From the NCBI GenBank assembly GCA_022606425.2, contig JAHDVF020001050.1, positions 186,001-250,000 of the forward strand: DNA of 64,000 nucleotides. Direction: 5' to 3'. The position numbers and the translations under genes were made by a program. The stretch is from Lepidostoma basale (lineage: Eukaryota; Arthropoda; Insecta; Trichoptera; Lepidostomatidae). The notes under the pieces were generated by a model. That model made no database searches. It had not been told where the DNA came from and saw only the letters and a list, made by a program, of their open reading frames with translations. Shown here in pieces: positions 1 through 11,099 of the stretch (its first letter is position 1; each line of letters starts with the position of its first letter).

Positions 1-585
1 CATCTTATGTTTATAATATTAATAAGAGACCAGCGGGAAGTACATATGATATGATATTAGGTCATATTGAAAACATATGCTACCACCATAGACACGCCTG
101 GAAAGCTTTTCTTATACATATTTGTATGTTGGCGTCGCGGTACGAACAAATGTACTATCTCAGGTACGATTCTCAGTCTACAACAACATATTTTATACAT
201 CCTTTATTATGATTTATTGATATTTTCATTAATAAAATATCAAATATTATCATTTTTGATTCTCATCAAATACATAAAACTAGCTAAAGTAAAATTTCGT
301 TATTACGAAAGTAGGACTTGGCCAGCATGAAGTCAGTAGGTACTCGTTGAATTAGGAATATAAAAAATAGTTCGTTTAAATTTATATCTATACAATTTTA
401 GTAAATCTTAATTGAGAAATATTTTTTGCATGCCCTAAATGGCGAGAAGAACGAACCAGTTGATCCTTGACCAGATGGGCATCGTAGCAATACTCTCAAG
501 TGCTTTTAGAGTGTTAAAAACAGTTGGTTACGTAGCCTGGATAGATCAGGACAATCATTAATAGGTTATCATAACTGACCTCTGT
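1..585. other. AT-rich DNA, nothing recognised
   Basis: Short open frames here have no recognisable domain and unbiased composition. No RNA gene or clear repeat boundary is visible. Confidence 0.4.
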
Positions 586-684
586 ACATCCACATTCACA
601 AAATAAATCTTAAATTGTGTATCTACTTCAAACAAACAACAAAAATAATTGAAAGAGGCATTGCAACGCATGCCGGGCAGCTAT
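586..684 (+). repeat. Repeat copy with Helitron-like 3' end, copy 1
   Basis: Closely matches 1780-1877: a stretch starting near TACATCC, then GTGTATCTACTTCAAA and GGCATTGCAACGC, ending GCCGGGCAGCTATAG. The second copy ends GCCGGGCATTAGCTAGT. A GC-rich run followed by CTAG(T) is the layout of Helitron 3' ends (CTRR); that assignment is an inference. Confidence 0.4.
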
Positions 685-705
685 AGTATAAAATAAAACA
701 ATATG

Positions 706-1029
706 AAATCGTGAAAACCAAATTTCGGAATTCGACGTTTGAGTTGAAATATATATTTTTTCAATGGAGAAATCCCAAATTCTCCGTACAAAATTAAGTT
801 TTGAAAATATATGGTATCAGGAGTTTATGGCGTGCTAAGAGGTATCGGATGTTAAAATAAATATATTAATAATTTTCATAAAAACTTGATACTTTTCGTT
901 TCTTTCATACATATGAGAGTGAGCAAGATAAGTAGCAATTGGGATTTCATGCTTCAAACTGCCGATATTTCTTCTTGGCCATTCTGCTATCCTGATACTA
1001 AGATTTCATTTTAAAACTTTTTGTATGGA
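706..1029. repeat. Direct repeat unit 1 of 2 (period 369 bp)
   Basis: Begins AAATCGTGAAAACC and includes GGAATTCGACGTTTGAG, GGTATCGGA and CGTTTCTTTCATACAT. The same order recurs at 1075-1396 with about one difference every several bases. No coding sense was found. Confidence 0.6.
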
Positions 1030-1074
1030 GAAATTATGCGTTTTTCAAATTTATTAAAGTAAAAATAAATTATA

Positions 1075-1396
1075 AAATCGTTAAAACTAAATTTCGGAAT
1101 TCGAAGTTTGAGTTAATTTTTTTTTCAATGAGAAATTACGGATTGACCGTACAAATTTATTTTTTGAAAATATTAAGCACCAGGAGTTCATAGCGTGCTA
1201 GGAGGTATCGGACGTTAAAACTTATCAATAATTTTACATCAAAAATACCTATGATATTTTTCGTTTCTTTCATACATACTCGTATGAGAGTGAGCAAAAT
1301 AAGAAGCATTTGGGATTTCATTCTTCAAACTACCCACATTTCTTTTTGGCCATTCTGCAATCCTGATACTAAGATTTCATTTTAAAACTTTTTGAA
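1075..1396. repeat. Direct repeat unit 2 of 2
   Basis: Diverged second copy of 706-1029, sharing GGAATTCGAAGTTTGAG, GGTATCGGACGTTAAAA and TTGGCCATTCTGC. The 46-bp spacer and shared order suggest an old tandem duplication or two copies of one element. Confidence 0.6.
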
Positions 1397-1598
1397 GGGA
1401 GGAGAGGCGGCAGAAGAAAAACGTTCCTTATCAATTTTCTATTCGCTCTTAAATTGGAACGGCGGAAATATTAGAAATATTGTATACCCCAAAGCACTCA
1501 TGTGAACTTTTTCAAATTTGATTTACGAAACAAACAAAAAATTCATTGATATTTATTTATTTTGTACATGTAAATGTGTCTGTTTTGTTTATGTGTAT

Positions 1599-1877
1599 CT
1601 AACTAACTAACTAACCATCACGCCGTCTCTCCGAAAGGGTAGGCAGAAATAATGGACTGCCACACTTTAACCGATACGGCACTCCAATCTTTTCTTTTCG
1701 CCCCCGCGAGATACGCGGTGTGATGGGTTGCGAACTTCATCGCCACCAAGAGGCATCTCACGGGCACACTTCGCTCGTCCAACATCCACAAAATAAATAT
1801 AAAATTGTGTATCTACTTCAAATAAATACCAAAAATAATTGAAAAAGGCATTGCAACGCAAGCCGGGCATTAGCTAG
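1599..1877 (-). mobile_element. LINE-X-related 3' end joined to the Helitron-like repeat, copy 2
   Basis: On the minus strand it reads through VGRAKCAREMPLGGDEV to SIISAYPFGETA, a stop, and a (GTTA)n tail (CTAA repeats at 1600-1616 on the plus strand). 27405-27625 is a plus-strand relative. Its upstream part (1780-1877) is the repeat also seen at 586-684. Confidence 0.5.
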
Positions 1878-1879
1878 TA

Positions 1880-2300
1880 TTAGATATAAATTGTAACAGT
1901 GATGTGATGTAAATGTAAAACTTGCTTTCAAGTCCTGGAATGTTTCTTTAAACATTCCAGGACCATTTTTGAAAATAGGCGATGCTGGTTGAATAATACA
2001 TATGTATGTAATAGGAGGCTACTTGAAATATGTAATACCATTCTGTTTTTCATCTTCGCAGCTTGCATTATGATTGTGGCTCGCCGTCATATTATTATAC
2101 TACATATGTGACGGGCTTAATCCCGCCTCACGGTTTGATGGACGCTATCCAAATATCCAATCGTATAAAATAATAATATATGAAAACTAAGCATGATGAG
2201 AGCAAAGTGAGAAATTCTCATTAAATTAATTGATTGGTTTTGTTTATAAATGTTTTTTCTCTTTATTATCACCGGCTTCGAGCGATTTTATATCATTTGT
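1880..2300. other. Unannotated AT-rich DNA
   Basis: Contains a short hairpin around 1923-1965 (TTCAAG/CCTGGAATG then CATTCCAGG). Nothing else was recognised. Confidence 0.3.
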
Positions 2301-2304
2301 CTGA

Positions 2305-2795
2305 AAATAAACCAATATGACAGTACACAATAGAGTTCTAGTGCCAACCCTTATTTTTGGAAGTGAAGCTTGGAGCTAGCAAATATAGGATGAAAGTAGG
2401 ATAAATGCCGTAGAAATGAGATCTACGAGAAGAATGTGCGGGAAAACGAAATATGATAGAATATCGAATGACGAAATAAGGAAAACATACAAGGCCTTAT
2501 TACCATCATTGCATCACATGAAAAATAAAAAAAGGATATTTAAGAAGGTTTAGACATATGTTGTATACAAGCAGTGTGAGTGGAAAGAGAAACCGTGGAA
2601 GACCAAAGAAAGCATGACATGACCAAATTAATGAAATACTAAAAGGCGGCCACATTCGAAGTCGGCAAATTTGAAGAGCGTGCATGTTACGATGTATGCA
2701 TGTAGATAAAGCTAGAGAGGTACGTCAGGACAGTGCAGTATAGCGGCCCATCCTCCCTGCCTACCCCTCCAAGGAAACGGGTTAGTTAATTCGTC
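2305..2795 (+). mobile_element. LINE-X fragment (reverse transcriptase C-terminal region)
   Basis: Broken plus-strand frames read VHN.VLVPTL.FGSEAW, DESRINAVEMRS.RRMCGK, YDRISNDEIRK and KRNRGRPKKA, then the terminal LINE-X motif and GTTAGTTAA tail. The order is the same as in the cleaner copies at 36950-37430, 62340-62870 and 63325-63863. Several stops and frameshifts make it a dead copy. Confidence 0.7.
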
Positions 2796-3059
2796 TGATA
2801 TTTTTCTTTCCCATAGAATTGTATGAAGCTAAGAAATAAACCATGTGCCATAAATACTATTTGGATTGGAGATTAACTACCCTTCATGACTCGATAAGCA
2901 ATTCAATTTAGCCAGCCATATACTCGTATTATATTATTTATAGGGTTTACTTAGTCAAATAAGTATTCTTTTCCGTTACTTTATCGACATCACAAAATAA
3001 TTTCCGTTCAAATTATATCTATAAGGGTATATTTAAGCGTTTTCTTATTTTTTACCGAC

Positions 3060-3330
3060 CGGGATAGGCCAGAAGTTGTCCTGTGCAGACTTCATTACAC
3101 ACGCAATTGTGATACATGCCATATCTGGAATATCGAAACACAGGGAACCGAATTTTAAATATACGCCACGTTATAGCGTAAGTGATTTGCACATGCTTAT
3201 ACACAGAATTCGACGTCAGCGCCATCTATGGTAAACGAACATAACTATGGATTATTCTCAGAAGGTCAATTATTCGTGAACTTCCCCGAAGGTTTTAAGG
3301 TCACATAGGTACCGGGTCCAATTTAGACCC
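3060..3330. other. Unassigned sequence between repeats
   Basis: Contains CAGCGCCATCTATGG (3219-3233), a motif partly shared with the copia LTR at 30.9 kb (AGCGCCATCTAT). No coding potential and no clear ends are seen. Confidence 0.25.
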
Positions 3331-3479
3331 CTTGCCGATTTTTTCTGTTTTGTACCTATAGAACCTTTCCTAATTTTTTTTTTACAAATTCTTCAAATTT
3401 AAATTTGTTTTTGAATCTAACACAGAGCGACTCACTTTAATAGGGAATATATATATATGTTAAGTTTTATAGTTATACA

Positions 3480-3676
3480 TTTTAACTGTTTAATTTACAA
3501 CACTGTTATAATATAATATCACAATATTGTATTATACACTTCTTGAGAATGTCGCGACAGCTGTTTCGCCAACCGATGTTGTTATCAGCTGATGGAACAG
3601 CTGTCACGACATTCTCAAAAAGTGTATAATTAAAACTTCAACAGTGTTTTTAAAATTTAACAGTTAATAATGTTGA
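3480..3676. mobile_element. Foldback element family B, copy B3
   Basis: Inverted arms include GAGAATGTCG (3545-3554) against CGACATTCTC (3607-3616), and flanks with TTTAACTGTTTAA / TTTAACAGTTAA. The tip carries a hammerhead-like core on the minus strand (see 3556-3588). In the right arm stem II has been lost, so CTGATGG runs straight into AACAGCTGTC. Confidence 0.6.
3556..3588 (-). ncRNA. Hammerhead ribozyme-like core (family B, degenerate)
   Basis: On the minus strand: CTGATAA (3588-3582), a CAAC/GTTG hairpin, GC, then GAAA, CAGCTG and TC. The catalytic G8 is replaced by A, so activity is doubtful. Confidence 0.4.
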
Positions 3677-3721
3677 AGTATTTTGTTGTTTCTTGTTTCT
3701 TGAACAATGATGTATAACTCC

Positions 3722-3945
3722 ACATTAAATAATTAATACGAATGAAAACGTCAGTTTTCTAGAAGTTTTATTATATTTTATGGGACCGACAGGTTTCGCC
3801 CTTCTAAGGCCTTATCAAATGTCATCAAATGACATTTGATAATGCTTTAGAAGGGCAAAACATGTGATTCCCATAAAATATTATATAATAAAATTTCTGG
3901 AAAACTGACGTTTTCATTCGTATTAATTATTAAAGTATCATAGTG
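3722..3945. mobile_element. Foldback element family A, copy A1
   Basis: Arms begin AATACGAATGAAAACGTCAG and end with the reverse complement. The arm also contains TTCTAGAAGTTTTATTATA. The tip holds TTGATAATGC, a GCTTTAGAAGGGC hairpin, CAAAACATGTG: a decayed version of the family core TTGATAA-T-stem-GAAAC-ATGTC. The long arm would act as stem I. Confidence 0.65.
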
Positions 3946-4044
3946 TTTAGGCCAAAAGAATGGACTATTTAAACATACAACTATTAATTAAAACGAAACA
4001 AAATAAAAAGACTTTTTTTTCTGATAGGAGGGATGAGCCTGATG

Positions 4045-4208
4045 CTATGATATCGAAATTTCAATACTTGGCTTCAATTTAGTCAAAACATCTCGTGGAC
4101 CCCCATTTACATCTAATGCACCCCAAATTATTTTTCCAACTGTCGTAGACCCCTTCCAAGTCGAAATCGAGCCCTGAGGGTCGATATAATCCACATTGGG
4201 AATCACTG
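4045..4208 (-). mobile_element. hAT-like non-autonomous terminal fragment
   Basis: On the minus strand from 4208 it begins CAGTGATTCCCAATGTGG, the typical opening of many hAT elements, followed by GACCCTCAGGG and GGGGTCC stretches. The 8 bp beyond it (4209-4216) could be one side of a target duplication. I found no matching opposite end, so it is likely truncated. Confidence 0.45.
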
Positions 4209-4727
4209 ATTTAAACCACCTAGGAACCCACTCCATCACACAAAAATTGATGAAAATGATGAGGTTCTGCCGTTTAGGATGAGTTCAACTACACACGCCT
4301 GTACAGAAGAAATATATGTAACATATATAGAAACTAGAAAGACGTCGAATTCGAAAATGAATAAAACTGTTTGGTTTTCATTTTAAATGAAGTATTATTA
4401 TTTGCGATTGAGATCTTGTGCCTTTTTTAGCGTTTAGTTTGAATTCTTTTCAGCGGTGGGAGGTTAGTCGGCGGACATTCATCCCAACAAGCGAATGCTT
4501 TCAGACTTAAACTGTTTGTTGGTGATCGATCATTTGGCGGTGTCCGCTTGACTCAATTAACTGGATACCACGTCTGCTAGAAGGATATATTGTATTATAG
4601 TTACGACATACCCACCTGAATTAATTAAAGTTGCTCAGTCGAGTAAGAATCACACACCTACATGAGTGCATGAAACCACGAGGTATGTAATTTAAATAAT
4701 CATATATCCATCTATTAAAACGGTACA

Positions 4728-4812
4728 ATATTAATACGGATGAAAAATTATGTTTTTTAGAAGTTTCATTATATTTCATGGGAATGACGTATTTCGCCTT
4801 GCGAAGGCATTT
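4728..4812 (+). mobile_element. Foldback family A, half copy A2
   Basis: Left arm only (AATACGGATGAAAAATTATG ... CATGGGAATGACGTATTTCG). It ends where mariner sequence begins, so the right arm is missing. Confidence 0.55.
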
Positions 4813-4825
4813 AAAAATATTAGTT

Positions 4826-5177
4826 CTCGTGTTTCATCAGGACAACGCTAGGCCGCACACATCTTTGGATGGCAAGTTCTTATGCATCCACCCTATAGTC
4901 CGGACCTGGCACCAAGTGACTACCACCTGTTCCTGTCTATGGCTAACGCGCTTGGGGGTACAAATTTGGCCTCGATAGAGGCCTGTGAAAATTGGTTGTC
5001 CGAGTTTTTTGCCAATAGGTACAAGGGCTTCTACGAGAGGGGCATTATGAATATGAATTCTTGTTGACAACAAGTTATCGAACAGAACGGCGCATATTTG
5101 ACTTAAATTGGATGATTGTAACACTTTTTATAAAGCATTGAAATAAAGCGATACGAAATAACTTTTTCCCCAACCCG
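4826..5177 (+). pseudogene. Mariner transposase, C-terminal fragment
   Basis: Frames read HQDNARPHTSL, then PPYSPDLAPSDYHLF, NWLSEFFANR and QQVIEQNGAY, the last catalytic aspartate regions of a DD34D mariner transposase. The frame shifts between the first two blocks. The 3' terminal repeat CGAAATAACTTTTTCCCC lies at 5155-5172. The N-terminal half and 5' repeat are absent, so it is dead. Confidence 0.8.
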
Positions 5178-5179
5178 AT

Positions 5180-5620
5180 ATAACGAGATCAAGTGCGTTG
5201 TTGTTTATTTACCCGAGTTAAAGGAGCAGAATACGGTTATCAAAATAATTGATGTGGCTCAATTCATTTTCAACAATAATTTAGGGATGATTTCCTAAAT
5301 ACTGGAAAGTATTACCTAGGAACTAATTTAAGAATTTTATGACTACTTACGTATACAATACTAACAAAGCTATATAATTAATGACGTCATACCTGTCTAA
5401 ATCAGAAAGGAAGTAAAGCGTAGTATTACATATCATATTGCCCTCTGCGTTGCTTAGACTCAATCAGTGTTCTTCTCGTCTGTATCTGTAATGTGGAAAA
5501 ATTCAATGCAGAAACAAGAGTTCGGAAAATCTGTATTAAGGAGCGGGTATTAATAGTATGAATATGGAGTTTTACATCATTGTTCAAGGAATAATAAATG
5601 ACAACAATATTATTAATTGT
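5180..5620. other. Unannotated AT-rich DNA
   Basis: Near 5560-5600 there is a reversed piece of the outer flank of family A (ATGGAGTTTTACATCATTG). Otherwise nothing was recognised. Confidence 0.3.
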
Positions 5621-5624
5621 GTGT

Positions 5625-5800
5625 TGAACAATGTTGTAAAATTCCATGTTAAATAATTCGCCTTGCTTAAGCATTTTCAAATGTTGTCGCATTATCATTA
5701 TCAAACATTTGACAATGTCTTAGCAATGCTAATATTATATCATTCCTATAAAATGCAATAAAACTTCTAAAACAGACGTTTTCATTTGTATTAATCAAAG
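5625..5800. mobile_element. Foldback family A, diverged copy A3
   Basis: Starts with the outer flank AACAATGTTGTAAAATTCCA. The right arm ends CAGACGTTTTCATTTGTATT. The tip TTTGACAATGTCTTAGCAATGC has lost GAAAC. Confidence 0.5.
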
Positions 5801-6507
5801 CTGATAAAAGTATTCAATTTGGTAAAGCAACGCTTCAGCTCGTGGTAGCTTGAGGTTCTGCATCAGCTTTGTGGACACAAGACTGGAGTAGTGGCGGCCA
5901 CGAAGAGCTCCACGCCGCGCGGCCTTGGACTGTAAGTGTATAGATATATAATACAATAGTATTATGTAGTAGTAGCCAAGTCGGGCACAATGGACGGAGG
6001 AAGATTTTATGACAAAGAGAATAAGTACAAAGTTTTGCCGAAGTCGCAATCGATTTTCTTAAGCTTCAATTGGAGTGTTTTATGTACACCCAACACACAA
6101 AACCGTACGGGGTATTGCTATATTCTTTGTTTACGTCAATGTCATATTCATAATAAGTCGCAGGATAATAATATAACTTTTAAAGGTTCCGTTCATATTT
6201 TTTAACAATTTAAGATATTGATACTGAGGAATTTCACTGCACTGCATTTTATTGGATCATAAAACTGTGTTTCCCATATACGAGTATATGAGTAAGTTAA
6301 TCTTGAAATGTTTCGGAAGTAGCTTATCTTCACTATCGGAAAAACGAAATTAAGTGTCAGTTCATATGGCTCATATCGCAATTTAGAATATAGACTTTGT
6401 ATAACCTTGGAAACTTCAGATATATATGAAAAGAAATCAATCCCTTACGAGACTATTAGAACTTATTGTTTCTTCATCAATTATTTTTAACTTCAATAAT
6501 TTATATG
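5801..6507. other. Unassigned sequence
   Basis: A GC-richer patch at 5830-5940 (GTGGCGGCCACGAAGAGC, CCACGCCGCGCGGCC) stands out, but no coding frame, repeat partner or RNA fold was recognised. Confidence 0.25.
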
Positions 6508-6668
6508 AATAAAAACGTCTGTTTTCTAGAAGTTTTATTGTATTTTATGGAAGTGACAAGTTACACCTTGCCAAGGTACTTGATAATGCTTTAGTAAGGC
6601 AAAACATATTATTCCAATAAAATATAATGCAACTTCTAGAAAACAGACGTTTTCATTCGTTTTTATTA
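6508..6668. mobile_element. Foldback family A, copy A4
   Basis: Near-perfect arms containing TCTAGAAGTTTTATTGTA and the complement. The tip reads TTGATAATGC, a TTTAGTAAGGC hairpin, then AAAACATATTATT: a decayed family core. Confidence 0.6.
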
Positions 6669-6779
6669 GACTATTTTAGATTATAAATTCTGAAAACAGT
6701 GGACATATCTAATCACGTAAGCCAACCGTGTTCATTGTGTGCAGAGAAGAGTAATTTCATAAAAAGAATGGTAACAATT

Positions 6780-7005
6780 CCATTATTTATTATTTATTGA
6801 ACAATGATGTAAAACTACTTAAATAATCAATACAAATAAAAACGTCAGTTTTCTAGAAGTTATATTATATTTTATGTGAATGACATGTTTCCGTGCCTAA
6901 AACGTTATTATAAAATGGCATTTGAAAATGCCTTTTGATAATGTCATTCATATAAGATATAATAAAACTTCTAGAAAACAGGCGTTTTCATTCGTATTAA
7001 TTATA
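6780..7005. mobile_element. Foldback family A, copy A5
   Basis: Outer flank TTGAACAATGATGTAAAAC, then arms AACGTCAGTTTTCTAGAAG and its complement. The tip is reduced; GAAAC is not preserved on the plus strand. Confidence 0.6.
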
Positions 7006-7984
7006 ATAATTCGTTTTTGATGATTGGAATAATAATCTTTTTGATAATATTTAGCGTATTAAGATGAACCAAAATTAAATAAACAAGTTTGAAGAAATAG
7101 GACAGCTAAAAATTTGTTCCCGAATAAATGAATTATTCAAAAGTAAATATTTGTACAAAACAGAATATTGTGTGTCGATACACCCTCCGCTCGACTGCTG
7201 AAACTTTCCATAAACAAGCAAAAAAGGAAATCAGAACCCTTACAAACAACGGGCATTACGGAGGGGAAATGATTTTGGTATCAAATATAAACATTACGTT
7301 ATTGATATTTTTCGATTTGTAAACAAGCCTCCATTATTTGAGTGTCGATAAATTCAACTATTTATGCAGCCATGAAGTCAGAACAAGCAATGTTTAAATT
7401 ATATAATACAAAAGACCTACCAACCACTGTTGAATAATTTTTAACTAAAATTGAAAAAATTCTTTATACGAGTATCAAAGTCTCCGACTACAGAGCTTAA
7501 ACTAACGATTTTCTCTTCTATGTATATGTTACTAACTAACCAATTAACTAGTCTTTCCGTTTTTTTAAAAGCCGTATCGCCACACTGTTTTATTCTGAGA
7601 TATCTTCATTTATATTCATACGCAGTGAGACACATACTTGTTGATTTTTCCAACTTTGAGCATGGAAACGTTTTGGTAATTGATTATTTCGGTCATGCCG
7701 TATTTGTATACATTCAAAATATCATATTATTTATTACTAGTTGTACTCAGCCACGCGTTTCTGTGCCTCAGTTTCGTAAAATTGAAAATGGTTCCTAATG
7801 ATGAATCAATGTTTCACATCCCCATCATTCGATTCTGTACCCAGGTCAATCCGCCCCCCACCCATGGCCACTCCTCAGTCTCCACCAAAGACCTCGGCCC
7901 CACGGCCCCTTCAGTCCTTCCTACCCGGGTAGTCAGGTCCAAATGTCGGACCACCACAGCCTCGAATACTCCTCTCTTCCGCTA
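7006..7984. other. Unassigned sequence with a C-rich patch
   Basis: 7840-7935 is unusually C-rich (CCGCCCCCCACCCATGG, CCCACGGCCCC). Short frames here (for example 7451-7798) show no motif. Nothing firm. Confidence 0.25.
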
Positions 7985-8233
7985 TTTCTAGTTCCATTTA
8001 CATTGTTAACATATATACATATTTTACCATTCTTTTTTCATTCATTCTTTATAAAGCATCTTAATCTCATCTCAAATATTTTGTTCACAACATTTTCATT
8101 CGCACTGCATTCACTTCTTATATTTTCATTCGACACTCTTTCATACACAGTTTTTCACATATTCGTCTGAGAGATCTCATTTCTACTGCATTTATTCTAA
8201 TTACATCCTTATGTTTCAAGTTTAAATTGGGCA
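7985..8233 (-). mobile_element. LINE-X fragment, minus strand, degenerate
   Basis: Aligns by eye with 63541-63735: pieces for ...VNNVNG, ..KECRAE, ..YDRIS and MRSLR in reverse, with many substitutions. Confidence 0.5.
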
Positions 8234-8880
8234 TTTAAAACATTAATACTATAAAAAGATTTTCTTGTAAACTCGGTAAATTTACCGGTATACGCATGTA
8301 TAAATCTCTCAAACATATTCGTGAAATGAAATCACAGTGCCGTTCTGGCTTTGCCATGAGTAACCTAGTCCCAGTGGAGATGTGGGCTGTGGTGGGAGGG
8401 GAGGGGAGGGGAGAGTTAGACTATATTTGTTTAGTCTTTAGTGCGCGCAGTTATACAAAACCATTTCCAGGATATGTACGTACGTACTGCAAAAATTATT
8501 AGTTTGAGGCAACCCCTTTACTACGCGTTCATTTTAAAAGAATACATTTGAATATAAGAACAATCAGTTGATAGACGTTTTTCTATTTTCTTTTATATTC
8601 GTCTTATATATTTCTTTTCAAATTATTATTGAAATAAACTGCGTTTCTGTGATGCTGAACTCCAGCTATCTTTCCATCATTTTGGGGGTCTCTTTGGTGG
8701 ACGTCATTCATCCGGTATACCCTGCAGAGTCATTTATAGAATTCTTGTGGGATTCATTCTCTGGACATATTGATACCAGTACTGTCGACGTTGTCACCCT
8801 ATCTGACCACATCTTGATCCTGGCCGATTTCTCGTCTTGTGGTTTTCTTTAGTTCCTTGATTTTGAGTGTGGCTTTTAAA
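8234..8880. other. Unassigned sequence
   Basis: A G-rich run lies at 8385-8412. Region 8640-8850 has balanced composition and may be an old repeat, but no family was recognised. Confidence 0.25.
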
Positions 8881-9036
8881 TACGAGGGAAATTCGTAAAG
8901 TAAGGTTCTCTATGCTGTCAATAAAGATAGCGGCGCGCTGGGAGAAATCTGGCAACACTGGCTGACTCCTCCACTCTCAATCCCTGCTGCTCCCGCCACG
9001 CTAAACCCCTCAGTGTCGGCCTAGCAGCCATCGAAG

Positions 9037-9544
9037 ATGGAGCTTCCTATCGCTGTTTCCACCAGATGCGAAGTTGAGAGCATAATGCTTGAGGATCGGA
9101 GGATTACCATTAACGAACTTGTTCTTCGTATTCCTGGGACCTCCAACACCACAATTCACAAAATTTTAACTAAAAAATTAGGCTATCGAAAGGTGTGTGC
9201 GCGGTGGGTACCACGAATGCTCACAGAAAACCACAATCAGAAACGTTTTGAGCGCTCGAGCTCATATCTCAAATCAAACTCAAGAACTGCTGACAGATTT
9301 TGGCTGGACTGTTTTGCCCCACCTATCCTACAGTTCGGACCTAGCCCCTAGTGATTACCACTTATTCCCAAAATTAAAGGAACACTTGGATGGAATGCGC
9401 TTCCATACTGATGATGAAGTCAAGGAAGAGGTTATTCGATTTCTCAGAGGAATAGCGGCAAAATTTTATGACTTGGGGATACAAATGTTGGAGTATCGTC
9501 TGCAAAAGTGTTTAGACAGAAATGGCGATTATGTAGAAAAATAG
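9037..9544 (+). pseudogene. Mariner transposase, internally deleted
   Basis: The N-terminal part (RCEVESIMLEDRRITINEL, helix-turn-helix region, IHKIL, VCARWVPRML) runs to about 9250. The frame then shifts onto the C-terminal part (LLTDFGWTVLPH, YSSDLAPSDYHLFPKLK, GDYVEK, stop at 9542-9544). The middle with the first catalytic aspartates is missing, so no active enzyme can be made. Related to mariner by YSxDLAPSDYHLF. Confidence 0.75.
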
Positions 9545-9549
9545 AGTTT

Positions 9550-9621
9550 AAAGTTTTAAGCTTTAAAATGTTTTTAAAGTTTTAAGCTTTAAAATGTTTT
9601 TAAAGTTTTAAGCTTTAAAAT
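9550..9621. repeat. 26-bp tandem repeat inside the mariner 3' region
   Basis: About 2.8 copies of a 26-bp unit starting AAAGTTTTAAGCTTTAAAAT. The copies are essentially identical, so the expansion is recent or maintained. Confidence 0.85.
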
Positions 9622-9779
9622 GATGTATAATGCTAAGGAAAACAATAAAGCTGTATATTTAAAAAAAATATGTTAAGCTTATTTTATGAATGACCCTAGT
9701 CTATTGTGGACATATTTTCAAACCTTTTGAGCGTAAGGTGTAGTACATTATAAATATTTTATATCATATCAAATTAATT

Positions 9780-10200
9780 GCTCACTGTAACAAGTAATCA
9801 AATCATGAATCATTTCTGAAGAGGCAAAGAACCCTCCGAGGCTCGCGTGACCATTGTACATTGTGTTGCTTCTCTAAATATAATAATGTGACTCCGCAAA
9901 TTGTATCAGAAGCAAAGTAATTTGAATGTCCCCAATTGTGTAAAATTGCAGGTGCGTGTTGCCCTCCCGCGGTTATTTGCAACATTAACGATCGCCGCAG
10001 ATGGCGGCAATGTGAATGGAAAGTAATTTATTAATCAAAATGTTCAATTTCCAAATTGGACAGCGGCGAGTTTTTAATTAAAAGTGTGTACACTGCGCTG
10101 CTCTACCAGGCTGGTGGCTCTTTGGGATTTTTATATTACTCGGGAAATACGGAATTCCAAATGACGAGCGCAGATAAATAGGAAACCTCATTAACACGTA
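9780..10200. other. Possible conserved non-coding DNA
   Basis: Balanced composition with no transposon match. It contains GATCGCCGCAGATGGCGGC and homeodomain-like TTTAATTAAAAG and ATTTATTAATC sites. It looks single-copy within this window. Function is a guess. Confidence 0.25.
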
Positions 10201-10374
10201 TTTAAAAAATGATTCATATTTTAATCGTCATAAAAATAAGTAAACGCATGTGAGATAATATAATTCAGATACCTCTTTCTAAGCAAAACAAGGATTGTGG
10301 AAAAGCAAATTCATTTTGTGAATGACGTCTGAGAAAAATGTTTAAGAAGAAAAGAAAAGAAAAAGTTATGATGT

Positions 10375-10870
10375 ACAAAGCGTATGTTAAAAGCCGACTG
10401 ACATATATTATTCCCTTCTGAGGGACAGGAAACCAAAAGGACATCTCCAGACTCCAAAGACAACAAAATAAATAAATAAAATTAGCTTATAACATTCTCT
10501 TCATCTATCTTACCCCAACCATACAAGTATACAGACAAACAAAACAAATGGACATATCAGACCTGACCAAATTTGAGACCTTGAAAATTGTACACAGAGT
10601 GACCATGGAAGAGACAACAGACAGCAGCTACAAAATAACTAATAATTCAGACATACACAGACACTGGACCAGGAACTGTGACAGATATCACTTACCGAAT
10701 GCACGAACTAAGACAGGACAATCAAGGATATTGAACAATGGACTGTAACTTTACAATGAACTACCAAAAGACACAAGGAGTCTCACAACAACTCAATATA
10801 AAATATACCTGAAACATTACATAATTAAAAGTAAGATCTAAAAATGTATCCATATAAAACAACTGGATTT
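10375..10870 (+). mobile_element. LINE-Y fragment (jockey/CR1-like RT C-terminus) with A tail
   Basis: Frames read AYVKSRLTYI, HLQTPKTTK, ISDLTKFETLKIVH, NCDRYHLPNARTKTGQSRI, then after one shift LYNELPKDTRSLTTTQYK, a stop and an A-rich run. The same text recurs at 43046-43280 and around 63.2-64.0 kb. Confidence 0.75.
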
Positions 10871-10964
10871 AAAAAAAAAAAACAGCTACGTACTTAAGCG
10901 CGTCTAATTGCGTGTCTACTTGTTCAATAAACAAAAACTTTGAAATACTAGCTTAATTGTGGCC

Positions 10965-11095
10965 TGGTGTCCCCTTTGATTTGCTTAAATGAAATAACTG
11001 TTTACATTAGTCCCGGATGGGCAGGGTATGGGCCTAGGAAGTGAACGAGTGAGGCTGACGAAAGGGCGCCGCCGCGGCAATAACAGATTAGGGTA
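10965..11095 (-). repeat. Short dispersed repeat, copy 1
   Basis: Minus strand shares CCCATCCGGGAC and TTTCGTCAGCCTCACT with 54085-54185 (plus) and, more weakly, 28365-28465. Family unknown; it could be a LINE internal region. Confidence 0.4.
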
Positions 11096-11099
11096 AGCA

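Larger units (their letters stand above)
8881..9698 (+). mobile_element. Internally deleted mariner element with both terminal repeats
   Basis: The left end CGAGGGAAATTCGTAAAG (8883 on) matches the reverse complement of the right end (AGGGTCATTCATAAAATAAG), each next to a TA (8881-8882 and 9697-9698), as expected for mariner target duplication. The element is about 0.8 kb against the usual 1.3 kb. Confidence 0.8.
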
